Assembly: GCA_947504115.1 (NCBI GenBank) | Contig: CANNGH010000005.1 | Location: 1 to 64,000, forward strand | Direction: 5' to 3' | DNA from: an uncultured Sedimentitalea sp. | GTDB lineage: Bacteria > Pseudomonadota > Alphaproteobacteria > Rhodobacterales > Rhodobacteraceae | Length of the DNA stretch: 64,000 bases | In this document: piece by piece, positions 7,460-17,685 of the stretch | Layout of the letters: the number at the start of each line of letters is the position of its first letter | Position numbering within the stretch: the first letter of the stretch is position 1 | Position numbers and translations under genes: made by a program | The notes under the pieces: generated by a model | Seen by the model: only the letters and a program-made list of their open reading frames with translations | What the model was told of the DNA's origin: nothing | Databases searched by the model: none

Positions 7460-9265
7460 CTAGAACGTCCGCGCCCGCGGTGCGATCTTGTCCAGATCGA
7501 TGCCACCTTCGGCTTCGGTCGTCAGCGGTTCGGTTATGACCGGACGATGGGACAGTTCGACCGCGTTGCCATGGACGCGCGCGATGGTGTGCACGCGCCA
7601 GTTCTCGTCGTCGCGCTCGGCATAATCCTCGCGCGCATGGGCGCCGCGGCTTTCGTGGCGTGCTTCGGCGCCGTGGATCGTGGCCAGCGCATTGGGCATG
7701 AGGTTGGTCAGCTCCAGCGTTTCCATCAGGTCGCTGTTCCAGATCAGGCTGCGATCAGTGACGTGCATATCGTCCAGCTTGTCGGCGATGACGGTCATGC
7801 GCTTGACACCGTCGGCCAACGTCTCGGCGGTGCGGAACACCGCCGCGTCGGCCTGCATGGTGCGCTGCATCTCAAGCCGCAGGTCCGCCGTGGGCGTGCC
7901 GCCATTGGCGTTGCGCAGCCGGTCGAAACGGTCGAACGCGGCATCCACCGACGCCTGGTTCAACTCGGGATTGGCGGCCTCGGGGTCCACCACCTTGCCG
8001 GCCCGTATCGCGGCGGCACGGCCGAACACCACAAGGTCGATCAGCGAGTTCGATCCAAGCCGGTTGGCCCCATGCACCGAGGCGCAGCCCGCCTCGCCCA
8101 CGGCCATTAGGCCGGGAACCACGGCGTTGGGGTCTTCGGGCGTCGGATTCAGCGCCTCGCCCCAGTGGTTGGTGGGGATGCCGCCCATGTTGTAATGCAC
8201 GGTGGGCAGAACCGGGATCGGCTCCTTGGTGACGTCCACGCCCGCGAAGATGCGCGCGCTTTCCGAAATACCCGGCAGGCGTTCGTGCAGCGCCTCGGGC
8301 GGCAGGTGGCTGAGGTTCAGGTGGATGTGGTCGCCCTGACGGCCCACACCGCGCCCTTCGCGGATCTCCATGGTCATCGAGCGGCTGACGTAATCGCGCG
8401 GAGCCAGATCCTTGTATTGCGGCGCATAGCGTTCCATGAACCGCTCGCCCTCGGAATTGGTCAGATACCCGCCCTCGCCGCGCGCGCCCTCGGTGATCAG
8501 GCAGCCGGCGCCGTAAATGCCGGTCGGGTGGAATTGCACGAACTCCATGTCCTGAAGCGGCAGCCCCGCGCGCACGACCATGCCGCCGCCATCGCCGGTG
8601 CAGGTATGGGCCGAGGTGCAGGAGAAATAGGCACGCCCATAGCCGCCCGTCGCCAGCACCACCATCTTGGCGTTGAACACATGCATGGTGCCGTCGTCCA
8701 GTTTCCAGCAGACGACGCCCTGGCAATGTCCGTCCTCGGACATGATCAGGTCGATGGCGAAATATTCGACGTAGAATTCGGCCTTCTGCTTCAGGCTCTG
8801 CCCGTAAAGCGTGTGCAGGATCGCATGGCCGGTGCGGTCGGCGGCGGCACAGGTGCGCTGCACCGGGGGGCCTTCGCCGAATTCGGTCGTGTGGCCGCCG
8901 AAGGGACGTTGATAGATCTTGCCCTCTTCGGTGCGGGAAAACGGCACGCCGTAATGTTCCAGCTCGTAAACCGCCTTGGGCGCCTCGCGGGCGAGGTATT
9001 CCATCGCGTCGGTATCGCCCAGCCAGTCGCTGCCCTTGACGGTGTCATACATATGCCACTGCCAGTTGTCGGGGCCCATGTTGGACAGCGACGCGGCGAT
9101 GCCGCCCTGCGCCGCGACGGTGTGGCTGCGTGTCGGGAACACCTTGGTCACGCAGGCGGTGCGCAGGCCCTGTTCGGCCATGCCCAGCGTCGCGCGCAGA
9201 CCCGCGCCACCGGCACCCACCACGACGACATCATATTCGTGGGTTTCGTATTCGTAAGCTGCCAT
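7460..9265 (-). CDS. sdhA: succinate dehydrogenase flavoprotein subunit
   Basis: The 601-residue catalytic subunit that oxidises succinate to fumarate in the TCA cycle, with covalently bound FAD. The Rossmann dinucleotide motif is at [16 protein letters not shown] (residues 14-29). The flavin-linking His is in [14 protein letters not shown], and the active-site loop includes [23 protein letters not shown]. Near the C terminus the conserved R-(E)[10 protein letters not shown] block is present. Length is typical of alphaproteobacterial SdhA. GAGGAT precedes the ATG, 12 bp after sdhD. Confidence 0.98.
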   Translation of the reverse strand: MAAYEYETHEYDVVVVGAGGAGLRATLGMAEQGLRTACVTKVFPTRSHTVAAQGGIAASLSNMGPDNWQWHMYDTVKGSDWLGDTDAMEYLAREAPKAVYELEHYGVPFSRTEEGKIYQRPFGGHTTEFGEGPPVQRTCAAADRTGHAILHTLYGQSLKQKAEFYVEYFAIDLIMSEDGHCQGVVCWKLDDGTMHVFNAKMVVLATGGYGRAYFSCTSAHTCTGDGGGMVVRAGLPLQDMEFVQFHPTGIYGAGCLITEGARGEGGYLTNSEGERFMERYAPQYKDLAPRDYVSRSMTMEIREGRGVGRQGDHIHLNLSHLPPEALHERLPGISESARIFAGVDVTKEPIPVLPTVHYNMGGIPTNHWGEALNPTPEDPNAVVPGLMAVGEAGCASVHGANRLGSNSLIDLVVFGRAAAIRAGKVVDPEAANPELNQASVDAAFDRFDRLRNANGGTPTADLRLEMQRTMQADAAVFRTAETLADGVKRMTVIADKLDDMHVTDRSLIWNSDLMETLELTNLMPNALATIHGAEARHESRGAHAREDYAERDDENWRVHTIARVHGNAVELSHRPVITEPLTTEAEGGIDLDKIAPRARTF

Positions 9266-9277
9266 TGGTTCAGATCC

Positions 9278-9649
9278 TCAAAGTGCTATTTTCACCAGGG
9301 CAAAAAGCCCTGTCGCCATAACCGCATAGCTGAATGCGGCGATCGACATGATAAGCACCTTGCGGGTGATGCCTTTCGAGTAATCCTCGACCATCGTCTG
9401 CGCGCCCTTGCGGAAATGCAGCATTCCAACCACCAGCACCAACCCCGTCAGGACCGCGGGAAGCGGATGGCTGAAGGTTTCCAGAACCTCTTCGTGGCTT
9501 TTGCCCAGGGAACTGCCGAAGACATAAAGAAAAGCCGGCACAATCAGCGCCAGCCCGAAGGCGCTGATCTGCATCTGCCAGTGGTGCTCGGTCCCGGAAC
9601 CGGCGGCCCCACGCCCTTCGGCCCGCTTGCGATCGGTCAGAAAACGCAT
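9278..9649 (-). CDS. sdhD: succinate dehydrogenase membrane anchor subunit D
   Basis: A 123-residue hydrophobic anchor with three predicted membrane helices (around ISAFGLALIVPAFLYVFG, LTGLVLVVGMLHF and KVLIMSIAAFSYAVMATGLF). The His in VVGMLHFRKG is placed as the haem b or quinone-site ligand of SdhD. With SdhC it holds SdhAB on the membrane and forms the quinone site. It starts 11 bp after sdhC ends and is followed by sdhA. Confidence 0.93.
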   Translation of the reverse strand: MRFLTDRKRAEGRGAAGSGTEHHWQMQISAFGLALIVPAFLYVFGSSLGKSHEEVLETFSHPLPAVLTGLVLVVGMLHFRKGAQTMVEDYSKGITRKVLIMSIAAFSYAVMATGLFALVKIAL

Positions 9650-9660
9650 GGCTCGCTCCT

Positions 9661-10050
9661 TCAGATGATGATGATTGTGAGGATGGTCAGAACGACCGAT
9701 CCGATGATGACCGCCCAGCCCAGTTTCTCGGCCGTCGGAATGTCCAGCCCGCGCCCCGTATCCCAGTAAAGGTGCCGCAATCCGGCCAGATAATGATACC
9801 AGATGCCCCAAAGCGACAGGATCAGCACGATGTTGCCGATAATGCTTGTCAGAATTCCGTCGGCCCGCGCGAACGCATCGGGCGAGGTCGCCGCCGCCAG
9901 AAGCCACCAGACGAACAGGACCGCAGAGATCGCCAGGGCATTACCGGTGATCCGCGTCAGGATCGACGTGATCGAAGTCAACTGCAAACGATAATACGGC
10001 CCCAGCATGAACGGCGAGAGCGGGCGCTCGTTCTTTTTCACTTCGGACAT
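9661..10050 (-). CDS. sdhC: succinate dehydrogenase cytochrome b556 subunit C
   Basis: A 129-residue haem-b anchor and the first gene of the operon. The N-terminal RPLSPFMLGPYYRLQLTSITSI block is the SdhC signature preceding helix 1, with the Ser/Arg region that forms the quinone site. The conserved His residues lie in WYHYLAGLRHLYWD. Three membrane helices are visible and the last ends at the C terminus. AAGGAG precedes the start. The promoter region upstream contains a tandem palindromic operator (10169-10198). Confidence 0.95.
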   Translation of the reverse strand: MSEVKKNERPLSPFMLGPYYRLQLTSITSILTRITGNALAISAVLFVWWLLAAATSPDAFARADGILTSIIGNIVLILSLWGIWYHYLAGLRHLYWDTGRGLDIPTAEKLGWAVIIGSVVLTILTIIII

Positions 10051-10327
10051 GGAAGCTCCTTTCCGGTAGGGTTCCCTACGTGTTTAGCGTTTTTTACGCG
10101 ACTGTCACGGGGGATCGGTAAAGTTCGGGCGCGATTAATTGGCGCAACATGCGCGCTTTGCGCGAAATGTGATCACGCAATCTGGGACTGTGATCACGAA
10201 ACGACTCCTCGGGGAAGACTTGCCTTGAATCTGTTGCCGGCTTACGTAACGTTTCGAAAATCGACGATTTCCCAATTTCGGGACAGGTGTTCGGGACCGC
10301 CCGGATATGTGAGTTCGGGAGGACAAC
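10051..10327. promoter_or_regulatory. divergent sdhC / PACE promoter region
   Basis: A 277-bp divergent spacer. Near sdhC there is a GTAGGG-TT-CCCTAC palindrome (10066-10079). The most striking feature is the paired operator at 10169-10198. The middle is A+T richer than the flanks. Confidence 0.6.
10169..10198. promoter_or_regulatory. tandem TGTGATCACG operator upstream of sdhC
   Basis: Two identical 10-mers, TGTGATCACG at 10169-10178 and 10189-10198, each contain the 8-bp palindrome GTGATCAC. Their start-to-start spacing is 20 bp, two helical turns. The pair lies about 120-150 bp upstream of sdhC. A near-identical pair sits upstream of sucC (16276-16306). This looks like the site of a dimeric regulator bound cooperatively; its identity is unknown. 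Confidence 0.55.
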
Positions 10328-10777
10328 ATGCGCACCACGGGCGATCGCATCCGTCATGCCATCAGTTTCGAGATCATTGGACTCATCTTGTTCACGCTTG
10401 CCGGCACGTGGCTTTTCAACACGCCGATCGCCGATATGGGCGTTATTGCGATTGTCGGCGCGACCGTCGCGATGCTGTGGAACTATCTTTACAATCTGCT
10501 TTTCGATCATGCATTGCTGCGGATCAGGGGGCAACTCAACAAGACGGTGGCCATGCGGGTGTTTCACTCCCTCCTGTTCGAGGCGGGATTGATGATCATA
10601 ATGCTGCCCTTCATCGCCTGGTATCTTCGCATCTCGTGGATGGACGCCTTCATCATGGATTTCGGATACGCCCTGTTCTTCATGGTTTACGCGTTCGTGT
10701 TCAACTGGGCCTATGACATCGTGTTCCCGATACCCGGACTGCGCGCCAAGGATCAGAGCGGCATCAAGGCCCAGTAA
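10328..10777 (+). CDS. PACE-family efflux transporter (bacterial transmembrane pair domains)
   Basis: A 149-residue membrane protein with four predicted helices arranged as two bacterial-transmembrane-pair repeats. Each repeat starts with an R-x-x-H-A/F-x-x-F-E pattern: RIRHAISFEIIGL near residue 7 and MRVFHSLLFEAGL near residue 77. It contains the conserved NYLYNLLFDH and NWAYDIVFP motifs. PACE proteins such as AceI export biocides or polyamines by proton exchange; the substrate here is unknown. GGGAGG precedes the start. The 3' end overlaps the convergent mch gene by about 25 bp. Confidence 0.85.
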   Translation: MRTTGDRIRHAISFEIIGLILFTLAGTWLFNTPIADMGVIAIVGATVAMLWNYLYNLLFDHALLRIRGQLNKTVAMRVFHSLLFEAGLMIIMLPFIAWYLRISWMDAFIMDFGYALFFMVYAFVFNWAYDIVFPIPGLRAKDQSGIKAQ

Positions 10778-11787
10778 TCCAGATCCAGCAGCACGTCGGG
10801 CAGGTATTTGCCATCGTCCCCGCGCAGCGCGAACGGGTCGCCGCCCTTGGTCGCCACCAGCCGCAGACGGATCGCACCGACACCCGGCGCGGCGGTCTCG
10901 GCCTTGTCCAGCACCTCGGACCAGGCGCGCACCGTGTCGCCGGCGAAACAGGGATTGGCATGCGCCCCGCCGTTCAGCGCCACGACCATCTGCGCGTTCG
11001 CCAGCCCGTTGAAGGACAGCGCCCGCGCCATCGAGATCACATGCCCGCCATAGATCAGCCGCTTGCCGTCGTCGCGGTTGGTCGCGTCGAAATGCACCTT
11101 GGCGGTGTTCTGCCACAGGCGGGTGGCCAGCATGTGCTCGGCCTCTTCGATGGTGACGCCATCGACATGGTCGATCCGCTCGCCCACCTGGTAATCGCTC
11201 CAGCGATGCGGCTCGCCCGCCAACGCGAAATCGTAGGAGGTGAAATCCAGCCCGTCGGGGATCACCAGCCGGTCGGCCGGAACCGTATCGAACAGATCGG
11301 GCAGCACGGTTTCAGGCGCGGGAAGATCCTGATCGTGCTTGCGCACCATGACCCAGCGGACATATTCCAGCACCGCCTCGTCGCGCTGGTTCAGGCCGGT
11401 GGTGCGCACCCAGACGACGCCGGATTTCCCGTTGGAATTCTGCTTGATCCCGATCACCTCGGAAACCGAGCGCAGCGTGTCGCCGGGCCAGACCGGGCGC
11501 AGCCAGCGCCCCTCGGCATAGCCCAGATTGGCCAGCGCGTTCAGCGATATGTCGGGCACCGTCTTGCCGAAGACCACATGAAACGCCGCCCAATCATCCA
11601 GCGGACTGGCCGGCAAACCGCAAGCCTGCGCGAAGGCATCCGACGAGACCAGCGCATGGCGGGCCGGATAAAGCGCGTGATAAAGCGCTCGCTCGCCCCC
11701 GGAGACGGTGCGCGGAACCGCGTGGGTGATCACATCGCCCACCGCGTAATCCTCGAAAAAGCGGCCCGGATTGGTCTTTGCCATCAT
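10753..11787 (-). CDS. mch: mesaconyl-C1-CoA hydratase (beta-methylmalyl-CoA dehydratase), MaoC family
   Basis: A 344-residue double-hotdog MaoC-type hydratase that interconverts mesaconyl-C1-CoA and erythro-beta-methylmalyl-CoA in the ethylmalonyl-CoA pathway of acetate assimilation. The N-terminus (MAKTNPGRFFEDY, then VPRTVSGGERALYHALYPARHAL) closely resembles the Rhodobacter enzyme as I know it. The second half carries IYGGHVISMARALSFNGL, the usual hydratase region. ATG at 11787 overlaps the TGA of the DUF1737 gene (ATGA), indicating translational coupling. An adjacent ATG at 11784 is equally possible. Its operon partners nnrU and mcl2 fit the pathway assignment. Confidence 0.93.
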   Translation of the reverse strand: MMAKTNPGRFFEDYAVGDVITHAVPRTVSGGERALYHALYPARHALVSSDAFAQACGLPASPLDDWAAFHVVFGKTVPDISLNALANLGYAEGRWLRPVWPGDTLRSVSEVIGIKQNSNGKSGVVWVRTTGLNQRDEAVLEYVRWVMVRKHDQDLPAPETVLPDLFDTVPADRLVIPDGLDFTSYDFALAGEPHRWSDYQVGERIDHVDGVTIEEAEHMLATRLWQNTAKVHFDATNRDDGKRLIYGGHVISMARALSFNGLANAQMVVALNGGAHANPCFAGDTVRAWSEVLDKAETAAPGVGAIRLRLVATKGGDPFALRGDDGKYLPDVLLDLDYWALMPL

Positions 11788-11987
11788 TGCTGCCCCAGCT
11801 TCATGTCCGGGGTGTAATCCCCCGGCGCTTCCTTGGTCACGGCCTGTCCGCAGCGCATCACGCCGTTCGCGGCGTCATAGGCATATGTCGGATGGCCATA
11901 GAGGCTCCAGCCCTTGCCGAGCGCCTCGCTCACCTTGTGGCAAAAGGCGGAATCATCTTCGCCTGTCAGGAATCGGTAAAGTTTCAT
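11784..11987 (-). CDS. DUF1737 domain-containing small protein
   Basis: A 67-residue cytoplasmic protein of the DUF1737 family. The N-terminal MKLYRFLTGEDDSAFCHKVSEAL and the W-x-L-Y-G-x-P motif (GWSLYGHPTYAYD) are the family signature. Its function is unknown. It sits between nnrU and mch, four bases into mch, in a compact operon. This neighbourhood in ethylmalonyl-CoA-pathway bacteria suggests an accessory role, but nothing in the sequence shows one. Confidence 0.85.
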   Translation of the reverse strand: MKLYRFLTGEDDSAFCHKVSEALGKGWSLYGHPTYAYDAANGVMRCGQAVTKEAPGDYTPDMKLGQQ

Positions 11988-11990
11988 CGG

Positions 11991-12536
11991 TTATCCAAAC
12001 GGGTAGTAGCCCAGCAATGTGTGCAGCCATGCGATCACGCCATAAACCACGAGCGTGGCGACGATTGCGATGATCTCCTTGCGCATCGGGGCGGGTGCGG
12101 GCCGGGACCAGGATTGCGAGCGGTTGATGACGATCACCTCGGCCACGGCCCAAGCCAGAAGCCCGCCGAACAGCACCAGCGATGGCACATCGCCATTCAC
12201 CAGAAGATGCGCGATGGCCCAGGTCTTGACGGCGGTCAGCTGCGGATGCCGGATCGTGCGCGCCAGCCGGGTCTGCATGCCGCTGACGGCGAACAGATAG
12301 ACGGCGAACAGCATCAGCAGATCGGCGATGCCCACGGTTGCCGGGTGACGGCCCCAGAACGTCGTCCCCACCTCGGCGCTGCGATAGCCGATCACCATCA
12401 GCACGATACCGGCCAGCGCCAGCACGGCGACCAGTCCCTTGCCCGCATCGCCCATGGCCGCACGCTGCGCGGGCAAGGCGCGTTTGAAGAAATGCGCGCC
12501 AGCCCACAGCAACAGGCCGAGGATCAGCAGGATCAT
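11991..12536 (-). CDS. NnrU family membrane protein
   Basis: A 181-residue inner-membrane protein with five or six helices and the NnrU signature: GAHFFKR near the N terminus, GYRSAEV in the middle, and the RHPQLTAVKTWAIAHLLVNGD block characteristic of NnrU/isoprenylcysteine-methyltransferase-like membrane proteins. NnrU was named for nitric-oxide-reductase neighbourhoods, but no denitrification gene is present here. The ATG at 12536 overlaps the mcl2 stop (ATGA), so it is translated with the malyl-CoA thioesterase. Its biochemical activity is unknown. Confidence 0.88.
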   Translation of the reverse strand: MILLILGLLLWAGAHFFKRALPAQRAAMGDAGKGLVAVLALAGIVLMVIGYRSAEVGTTFWGRHPATVGIADLLMLFAVYLFAVSGMQTRLARTIRHPQLTAVKTWAIAHLLVNGDVPSLVLFGGLLAWAVAEVIVINRSQSWSRPAPAPMRKEIIAIVATLVVYGVIAWLHTLLGYYPFG

Positions 12537-13399
12537 GTCACGCTCTCCGTCTTGCGGGCCTCGATCGCCTCGGCTTTCTCCAGCGTCACACGGGCGGTCG
12601 CGACGTGCAGGTTCTCGACGATCCGGCCATCGACGACGGCAACGCCCCGCCCCTGCTTGCTGGCCTCCTCGAAGGCGGCGATCTGCCGGCGGGCCAGATC
12701 GATTTCGCCCGACGTCGGCGCAAAGATCCGGTTGGCCACCTCGACCTGCGCGGGGTGGATCAGCGTCTTGCCGTCAAAGCCCATGTCCCGGCCCTGCGCG
12801 CATTCCGTGGCCAGCCCGTCAGTGTCCCGGTAGGAATTATAAACCCCATCGACGATAATGCGCCCCTCGGCCTTGGCCGCCAGCATGCAAAGGTCCAGCG
12901 ACGTCAGCAACGGCCCGCGGTCGGGGCGGAAACGGGCGTTCAATTCGCTGGTCAGGTCGTTCGTGCCCATCACCAATCCGTCGACTTTCGAATGCGCGGC
13001 GATGGCCGGTGCGTTCAGCATCCCGCGCGGCGTTTCCATCATGGCCCAGATCGGCAGGTCACCCGTTATTTCGGCCAGCATGTCCACCTTGTCGGGGCTG
13101 TCCACCTTGGGCAAAAGCACGGCGTCGGTCGCCATGTCCCGCGCCGCCTCGGCATCGGCGCGGCCCCATTCGGTGTCCAGCCCGTTGATCCGCACGATGC
13201 GCATGCGCGGCCCGAATCCGCCCTGCGCCAGCGCGTCTTTCAACGTATGGCGCGCGGCCGGCTTCACCTCGGGCGCGACCGCATCCTCGAGATCGAAGAT
13301 GATTGCATCGACGGGCAACGTCCGCGCCTTTTCCAATGCGCGTTCGTTCGACGCGGGAAGATAGAGAACCGAGCGGTAAAGTCGGGCGCGATGGACCAT
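12533..13399 (-). CDS. mcl2: (3S)-malyl-CoA thioesterase (CitE-like)
   Basis: A 288-residue CitE/HpcH-type TIM-barrel protein. It matches Mcl2, the thioesterase that hydrolyses (3S)-malyl-CoA to malate and CoA, better than the 318-residue lyase Mcl1. Visible signatures are RSVLYLPASNERALEKA, FDLEDAVAPEVK (Mg-binding acidic residues), IWAMMETPRGMLN, GLVMGTNDLTSEL and FDGKTLIHPAQ. The start at 13399 has an AGGAGGG ribosome site; the frame is open for 41 codons upstream but without such a site. It is the first gene of the mcl2-nnrU-DUF1737-mch operon. Its product malate feeds the adjacent mdh. Confidence 0.9.
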   Translation of the reverse strand: MVHRARLYRSVLYLPASNERALEKARTLPVDAIIFDLEDAVAPEVKPAARHTLKDALAQGGFGPRMRIVRINGLDTEWGRADAEAARDMATDAVLLPKVDSPDKVDMLAEITGDLPIWAMMETPRGMLNAPAIAAHSKVDGLVMGTNDLTSELNARFRPDRGPLLTSLDLCMLAAKAEGRIIVDGVYNSYRDTDGLATECAQGRDMGFDGKTLIHPAQVEVANRIFAPTSGEIDLARRQIAAFEEASKQGRGVAVVDGRIVENLHVATARVTLEKAEAIEARKTESVT

Positions 13400-14751
<1,352 letters not shown>

Positions 14752-14774
14752 CAACGGCAACAGAACCGGAAGGC

Positions 14775-14808
14775 AAAAAGGCACGCCATGCAAGGCGTGC
14801 CTTTGTTC
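14775..14808 (+). terminator. Rho-independent terminator after mdh
   Basis: AAAAAGGCACGCC-ATGCA-AGGCGTGCCTTTGTT forms a 9-bp stem flanked by A and T runs, 24 bp after the mdh stop. It may also serve the convergent coiled-coil gene. Confidence 0.85.
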
Positions 14809-14836
14809 ATGTGCGGCTGTTATTCCGGCGACCGGA

Positions 14837-16132
14837 TCACTGCTGCTGCGTTTCGTTGGCGGACGCATTGCCGGAGTTCGCCGGTTGACCATCATCGCGT
14901 TTCGGCGATTTCGCGTTTTCCTTTTCGTCACCCTCTGATTGCTCGGACTGCTGAGCGCTGTCCTGATCGTTCGCAGCACCGTTGTCTTCGGCCTCTTCGC
15001 CTTCACTCGTCGCTGGCTGCTGGCTATCGCCCCGCTGCGCATTCGCGGCTCCGGTCTCGGCCGTCTCGCTCGCAGGCTCTGCGCTCGGCTTGTCGTCGCC
15101 CGTATCGCCTTTTGCGTCGGCCTTTCCTTCTGCCTCGCTCTTCACGGATGGCAGATTGCTGCGCTGCTGCTGCTGCGACGATTCACCCTGCGTCTGCGTG
15201 GTGGCCTTCGCGCCCTTGGGCGCGGCCGTCTCTCCGTCCTGACCTTGGCTGGCCTTCGCGCCCAACGGTGCCGCAGTCTGTTGTTGCGCCTCGCCGATCC
15301 GCTCTTCGATCTCGGCCAGTTTCGCGCTGCGATCCCTCAGGTCGCCGCTCAGCGAGGTCACGATCTTCTGCACCTCGTCGCGCTGCTTTTCCACCGCGCG
15401 CAGATCCGACATCACCGCATTCTGCCGCTCGGACAACTCTGCCACACTTTGTTCCAGCGATGCCTTGCGCTGTTCCAGATCCGCCGTCGTCTTCTCGGCC
15501 TGCGTCACCCGTTCGCTCAGTTTGGATTCCCGCTCGGTCATGCCTTGAAGGCGCTCTTCCGCTTCGGCGGTCTCTTCGGACAGGCGTGCGGCGTCCTGCG
15601 TCAGCGACGCGAGAGTCTGGCGCAACTCGGCTTCGCGGGTGCGGGCCTCTTCCAGCCGGGCGCCGACTTCGGTCAATTCGTCGGTCTGCTGGGCGATCTG
15701 GTCCGTCAATTCGGTGCTGCGGCTCTCGAACTGACCGATTTCCTCGCGCAATGGCTCGGCCTGGGCATTCAGGCTGTCGATCTTTTGCTGCGTCGCGGTG
15801 GCTTCCTCGCTCAACGCGTCGCGGCGGCTTTCAAGTTCCTCGACCTCGCCTGTCAGCGTTCCGACTTCCTGCTGCACGGTTTCGCGTTGCGTCGTCAGCT
15901 CGTCGATCTCAGGCTGTAATTCCGCTTTGCGTGCCTCCATCTGCTCAACGTCGCCCGCGACGGAGCGTTGCTCGTCAAGATCCTGCTGCACGACCTCTAT
16001 GCGGCGCTCCAGACTGCTTTCCAGACGGCTTCGGGAGATCCCGAAATATGCGGCCAGCAGCCACCCGATCACTGCAATGATGATCACAAAAACCAGCAGG
16101 CCGCTGGTCGATTTACGTGTTGATTCGGCCAT
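14837..16132 (-). CDS. membrane-anchored coiled-coil protein of unknown function
   Basis: A 431-residue protein. It has an N-terminal membrane helix (GLLVFVIIIAVIGWLLAAYF, about residues 11-30), a long Glu/Gln/Arg-rich coiled coil (roughly residues 35-285, with many heptads and 'TQRETVQQEVGTL' style runs), then a disordered Ala/Gln/Glu/Ser-rich tail ending in QQQ. The start at 16132 has GAAGGGGATGG. Most of the protein would face the periplasm or cytoplasm as a rod; the side cannot be read from sequence. It is transcribed away from sucC and shares that promoter region with its TGTGATCAC pair. I know no characterised homologue. Confidence 0.8.
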   Translation of the reverse strand: MAESTRKSTSGLLVFVIIIAVIGWLLAAYFGISRSRLESSLERRIEVVQQDLDEQRSVAGDVEQMEARKAELQPEIDELTTQRETVQQEVGTLTGEVEELESRRDALSEEATATQQKIDSLNAQAEPLREEIGQFESRSTELTDQIAQQTDELTEVGARLEEARTREAELRQTLASLTQDAARLSEETAEAEERLQGMTERESKLSERVTQAEKTTADLEQRKASLEQSVAELSERQNAVMSDLRAVEKQRDEVQKIVTSLSGDLRDRSAKLAEIEERIGEAQQQTAAPLGAKASQGQDGETAAPKGAKATTQTQGESSQQQQRSNLPSVKSEAEGKADAKGDTGDDKPSAEPASETAETGAANAQRGDSQQPATSEGEEAEDNGAANDQDSAQQSEQSEGDEKENAKSPKRDDGQPANSGNASANETQQQ

Positions 16133-16275
16133 TCCATCCCCTTCAGCTTCCGGCGCAGTTTGCCAAGCACCTTGAGGCTTGAAACGCGGCTGACCCCGTT
16201 CGGTTCCCCGACAGATCGATTTTTCGCCCAAGCCAACGCGCTCCGAACCCCATGAATGGGGTTCCCTTGCGGATT

Positions 16276-16306
16276 TGCGATCACACGATTTTCGCCTGTG
16301 ATCACA
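16276..16306. promoter_or_regulatory. tandem TGYGATCACA operator upstream of sucC
   Basis: TGCGATCACA at 16276-16285 and TGTGATCACA at 16297-16306 are spaced 21 bp start to start. They lie about 110-140 bp before the sucC ATG, almost the same geometry as the pair upstream of sdhC. The sites also lie 144 bp upstream of the divergent coiled-coil gene. Confidence 0.55.
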
Positions 16307-16414
16307 AATGTCGCTTTTCCACCGTAAATCGCCGTCGCGACAGACTTTGCTGTTAACTTGCGCCCGACACCCGCCTATACCCCAGACGATCACAGCTGGA
16401 CGGACGGTTCCAAG

Positions 16415-17614
16415 ATGAACATCCACGAATACCAGGCCAAGGCGCTTCTGCGCAGTTTCGGAGCCCCGGTGCCCGACGGGCGGGTCGTGTTGCGGGCCGA
16501 AGACGCGAAAAGCGCGGCGGGCGAACTGGATGGACCGTTATGGGTGGTGAAGGCCCAGATCCATGCCGGCGGACGCGGCAAGGGCAAGTTCAAGGAGACG
16601 GATGCCGGCGTGAAAGGCGGCGTGCGGTTGGCGAACTCGGTCGAAGAGGCCGCCGCCGAAGCCCGCAAGATGCTGGGCCGCACCCTTGTCACCGATCAGA
16701 CCGGTCCTGAGGGCAAGCGGGTCAACCGCGTCTATATCGAGGACGGCAGCGGCGTCGCGACCGAACTTTACCTGGCGCTGCTGGTGGATCGCAGGACAAG
16801 CCGCACCTCGTTCGTCTGCTCGACCGAGGGCGGCATGGATATCGAGCAAGTCGCCGCCAGCACCCCCGATAAAATCCTGTCCGTGGGCGTCGATCCGGTG
16901 ACCGGCTATCAGGCCTTCCACGGCCGCCGCATCGCGTTTGCGCTGGGGCTGGAGGGCAAGCAGGTCAAGCAATGTGTCGCGCTGATGCGGTTGCTGTATC
17001 GGGCGGTTCTGGAAAAGGACATGGAGATGCTCGAGATCAACCCGCTGATCGTGACCGACGCGGGCGATCTCAGGGTGCTGGACGCCAAGATCGGCTTTGA
17101 CGACAACGCGCTTTACCGCCACGGCGACATCGCGGATCTGCGTGACGAAACCGAAGAGGACCCCAAGGAACTGGAAGCCGGCAGATACGATCTGAATTAT
17201 ATCGCGCTGGACGGCGAGATCGGCTGCATGGTCAATGGCGCCGGACTGGCCATGGCGACCATGGACATCATCAAGCTCTATGGTGCGGAACCGGCGAACT
17301 TTCTGGATGTCGGCGGCGGCGCCACCACGGAAAAGGTCGCGGCGGCATTCAAGATCATCACCTCGGACCCCAACGTCAAAGGCATCCTCGTCAACATCTT
17401 CGGCGGCATCATGCGCTGCGACGTGATCGCCGAAGGCGTGGTGCAGGCGGTCAAGGAGGTCGGGCTGAAGGTGCCGCTGGTCGTGCGTCTTGAAGGGACC
17501 AACGGCGAGAGGGGCCGGGACATCATCAACGATTCGGGTCTTGACGTCATCGCCGCCGCCGATCTCAAGGACGGCGCGCAGAAGATCGTGCAGGCGGTCC
17601 GGGGGTTGACGTAG
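16415..17614 (+). CDS. sucC: succinyl-CoA synthetase beta subunit (ADP-forming)
   Basis: The 399-residue ATP-grasp subunit that, with SucD, converts succinyl-CoA to succinate with formation of ATP. The N-terminal [16 protein letters not shown], the nucleotide-grasp region [18 protein letters not shown], the Mg/substrate region EINPLIVT, and the C-terminal loop [16 protein letters not shown] and [13 protein letters not shown] are all present. The ATG at 16415 begins the conserved N terminus. The stop codon is embedded in a 14-bp inverted repeat that separates it from sucD. Confidence 0.97.
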   Translation: MNIHEYQAKALLRSFGAPVPDGRVVLRAEDAKSAAGELDGPLWVVKAQIHAGGRGKGKFKETDAGVKGGVRLANSVEEAAAEARKMLGRTLVTDQTGPEGKRVNRVYIEDGSGVATELYLALLVDRRTSRTSFVCSTEGGMDIEQVAASTPDKILSVGVDPVTGYQAFHGRRIAFALGLEGKQVKQCVALMRLLYRAVLEKDMEMLEINPLIVTDAGDLRVLDAKIGFDDNALYRHGDIADLRDETEEDPKELEAGRYDLNYIALDGEIGCMVNGAGLAMATMDIIKLYGAEPANFLDVGGGATTEKVAAAFKIITSDPNVKGILVNIFGGIMRCDVIAEGVVQAVKEVGLKVPLVVRLEGTNGERGRDIINDSGLDVIAAADLKDGAQKIVQAVRGLT

Positions 17615-17668
17615 GGCGGGGTTCACCCCGCCTTTGCGAAACGACATTGCGGGCTGAACCCCGCCCTA
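17612..17668. repeat. inverted-repeat element between sucC and sucD
   Basis: TAGGGCGGGGTTCA at 17612-17625 (including the sucC stop) and its exact reverse complement TGAACCCCGCCCTA at 17655-17668 enclose a second small GC-rich stem. It resembles the REP-like 'GGGCGGGGTTCACCCCGCC' units common in this family of bacteria and would fold into a strong intercistronic hairpin. Confidence 0.7.
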
Positions 17669-17685
17669 TAACGGAGATGTGCCGC

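Noticed and set aside
11725-11745. GGTGATCACATC inside mch as a further copy of the sdh/suc operator
   Set aside because: It is single, within coding sequence (Val-Ile-Thr), and lacks the 20-bp partner.
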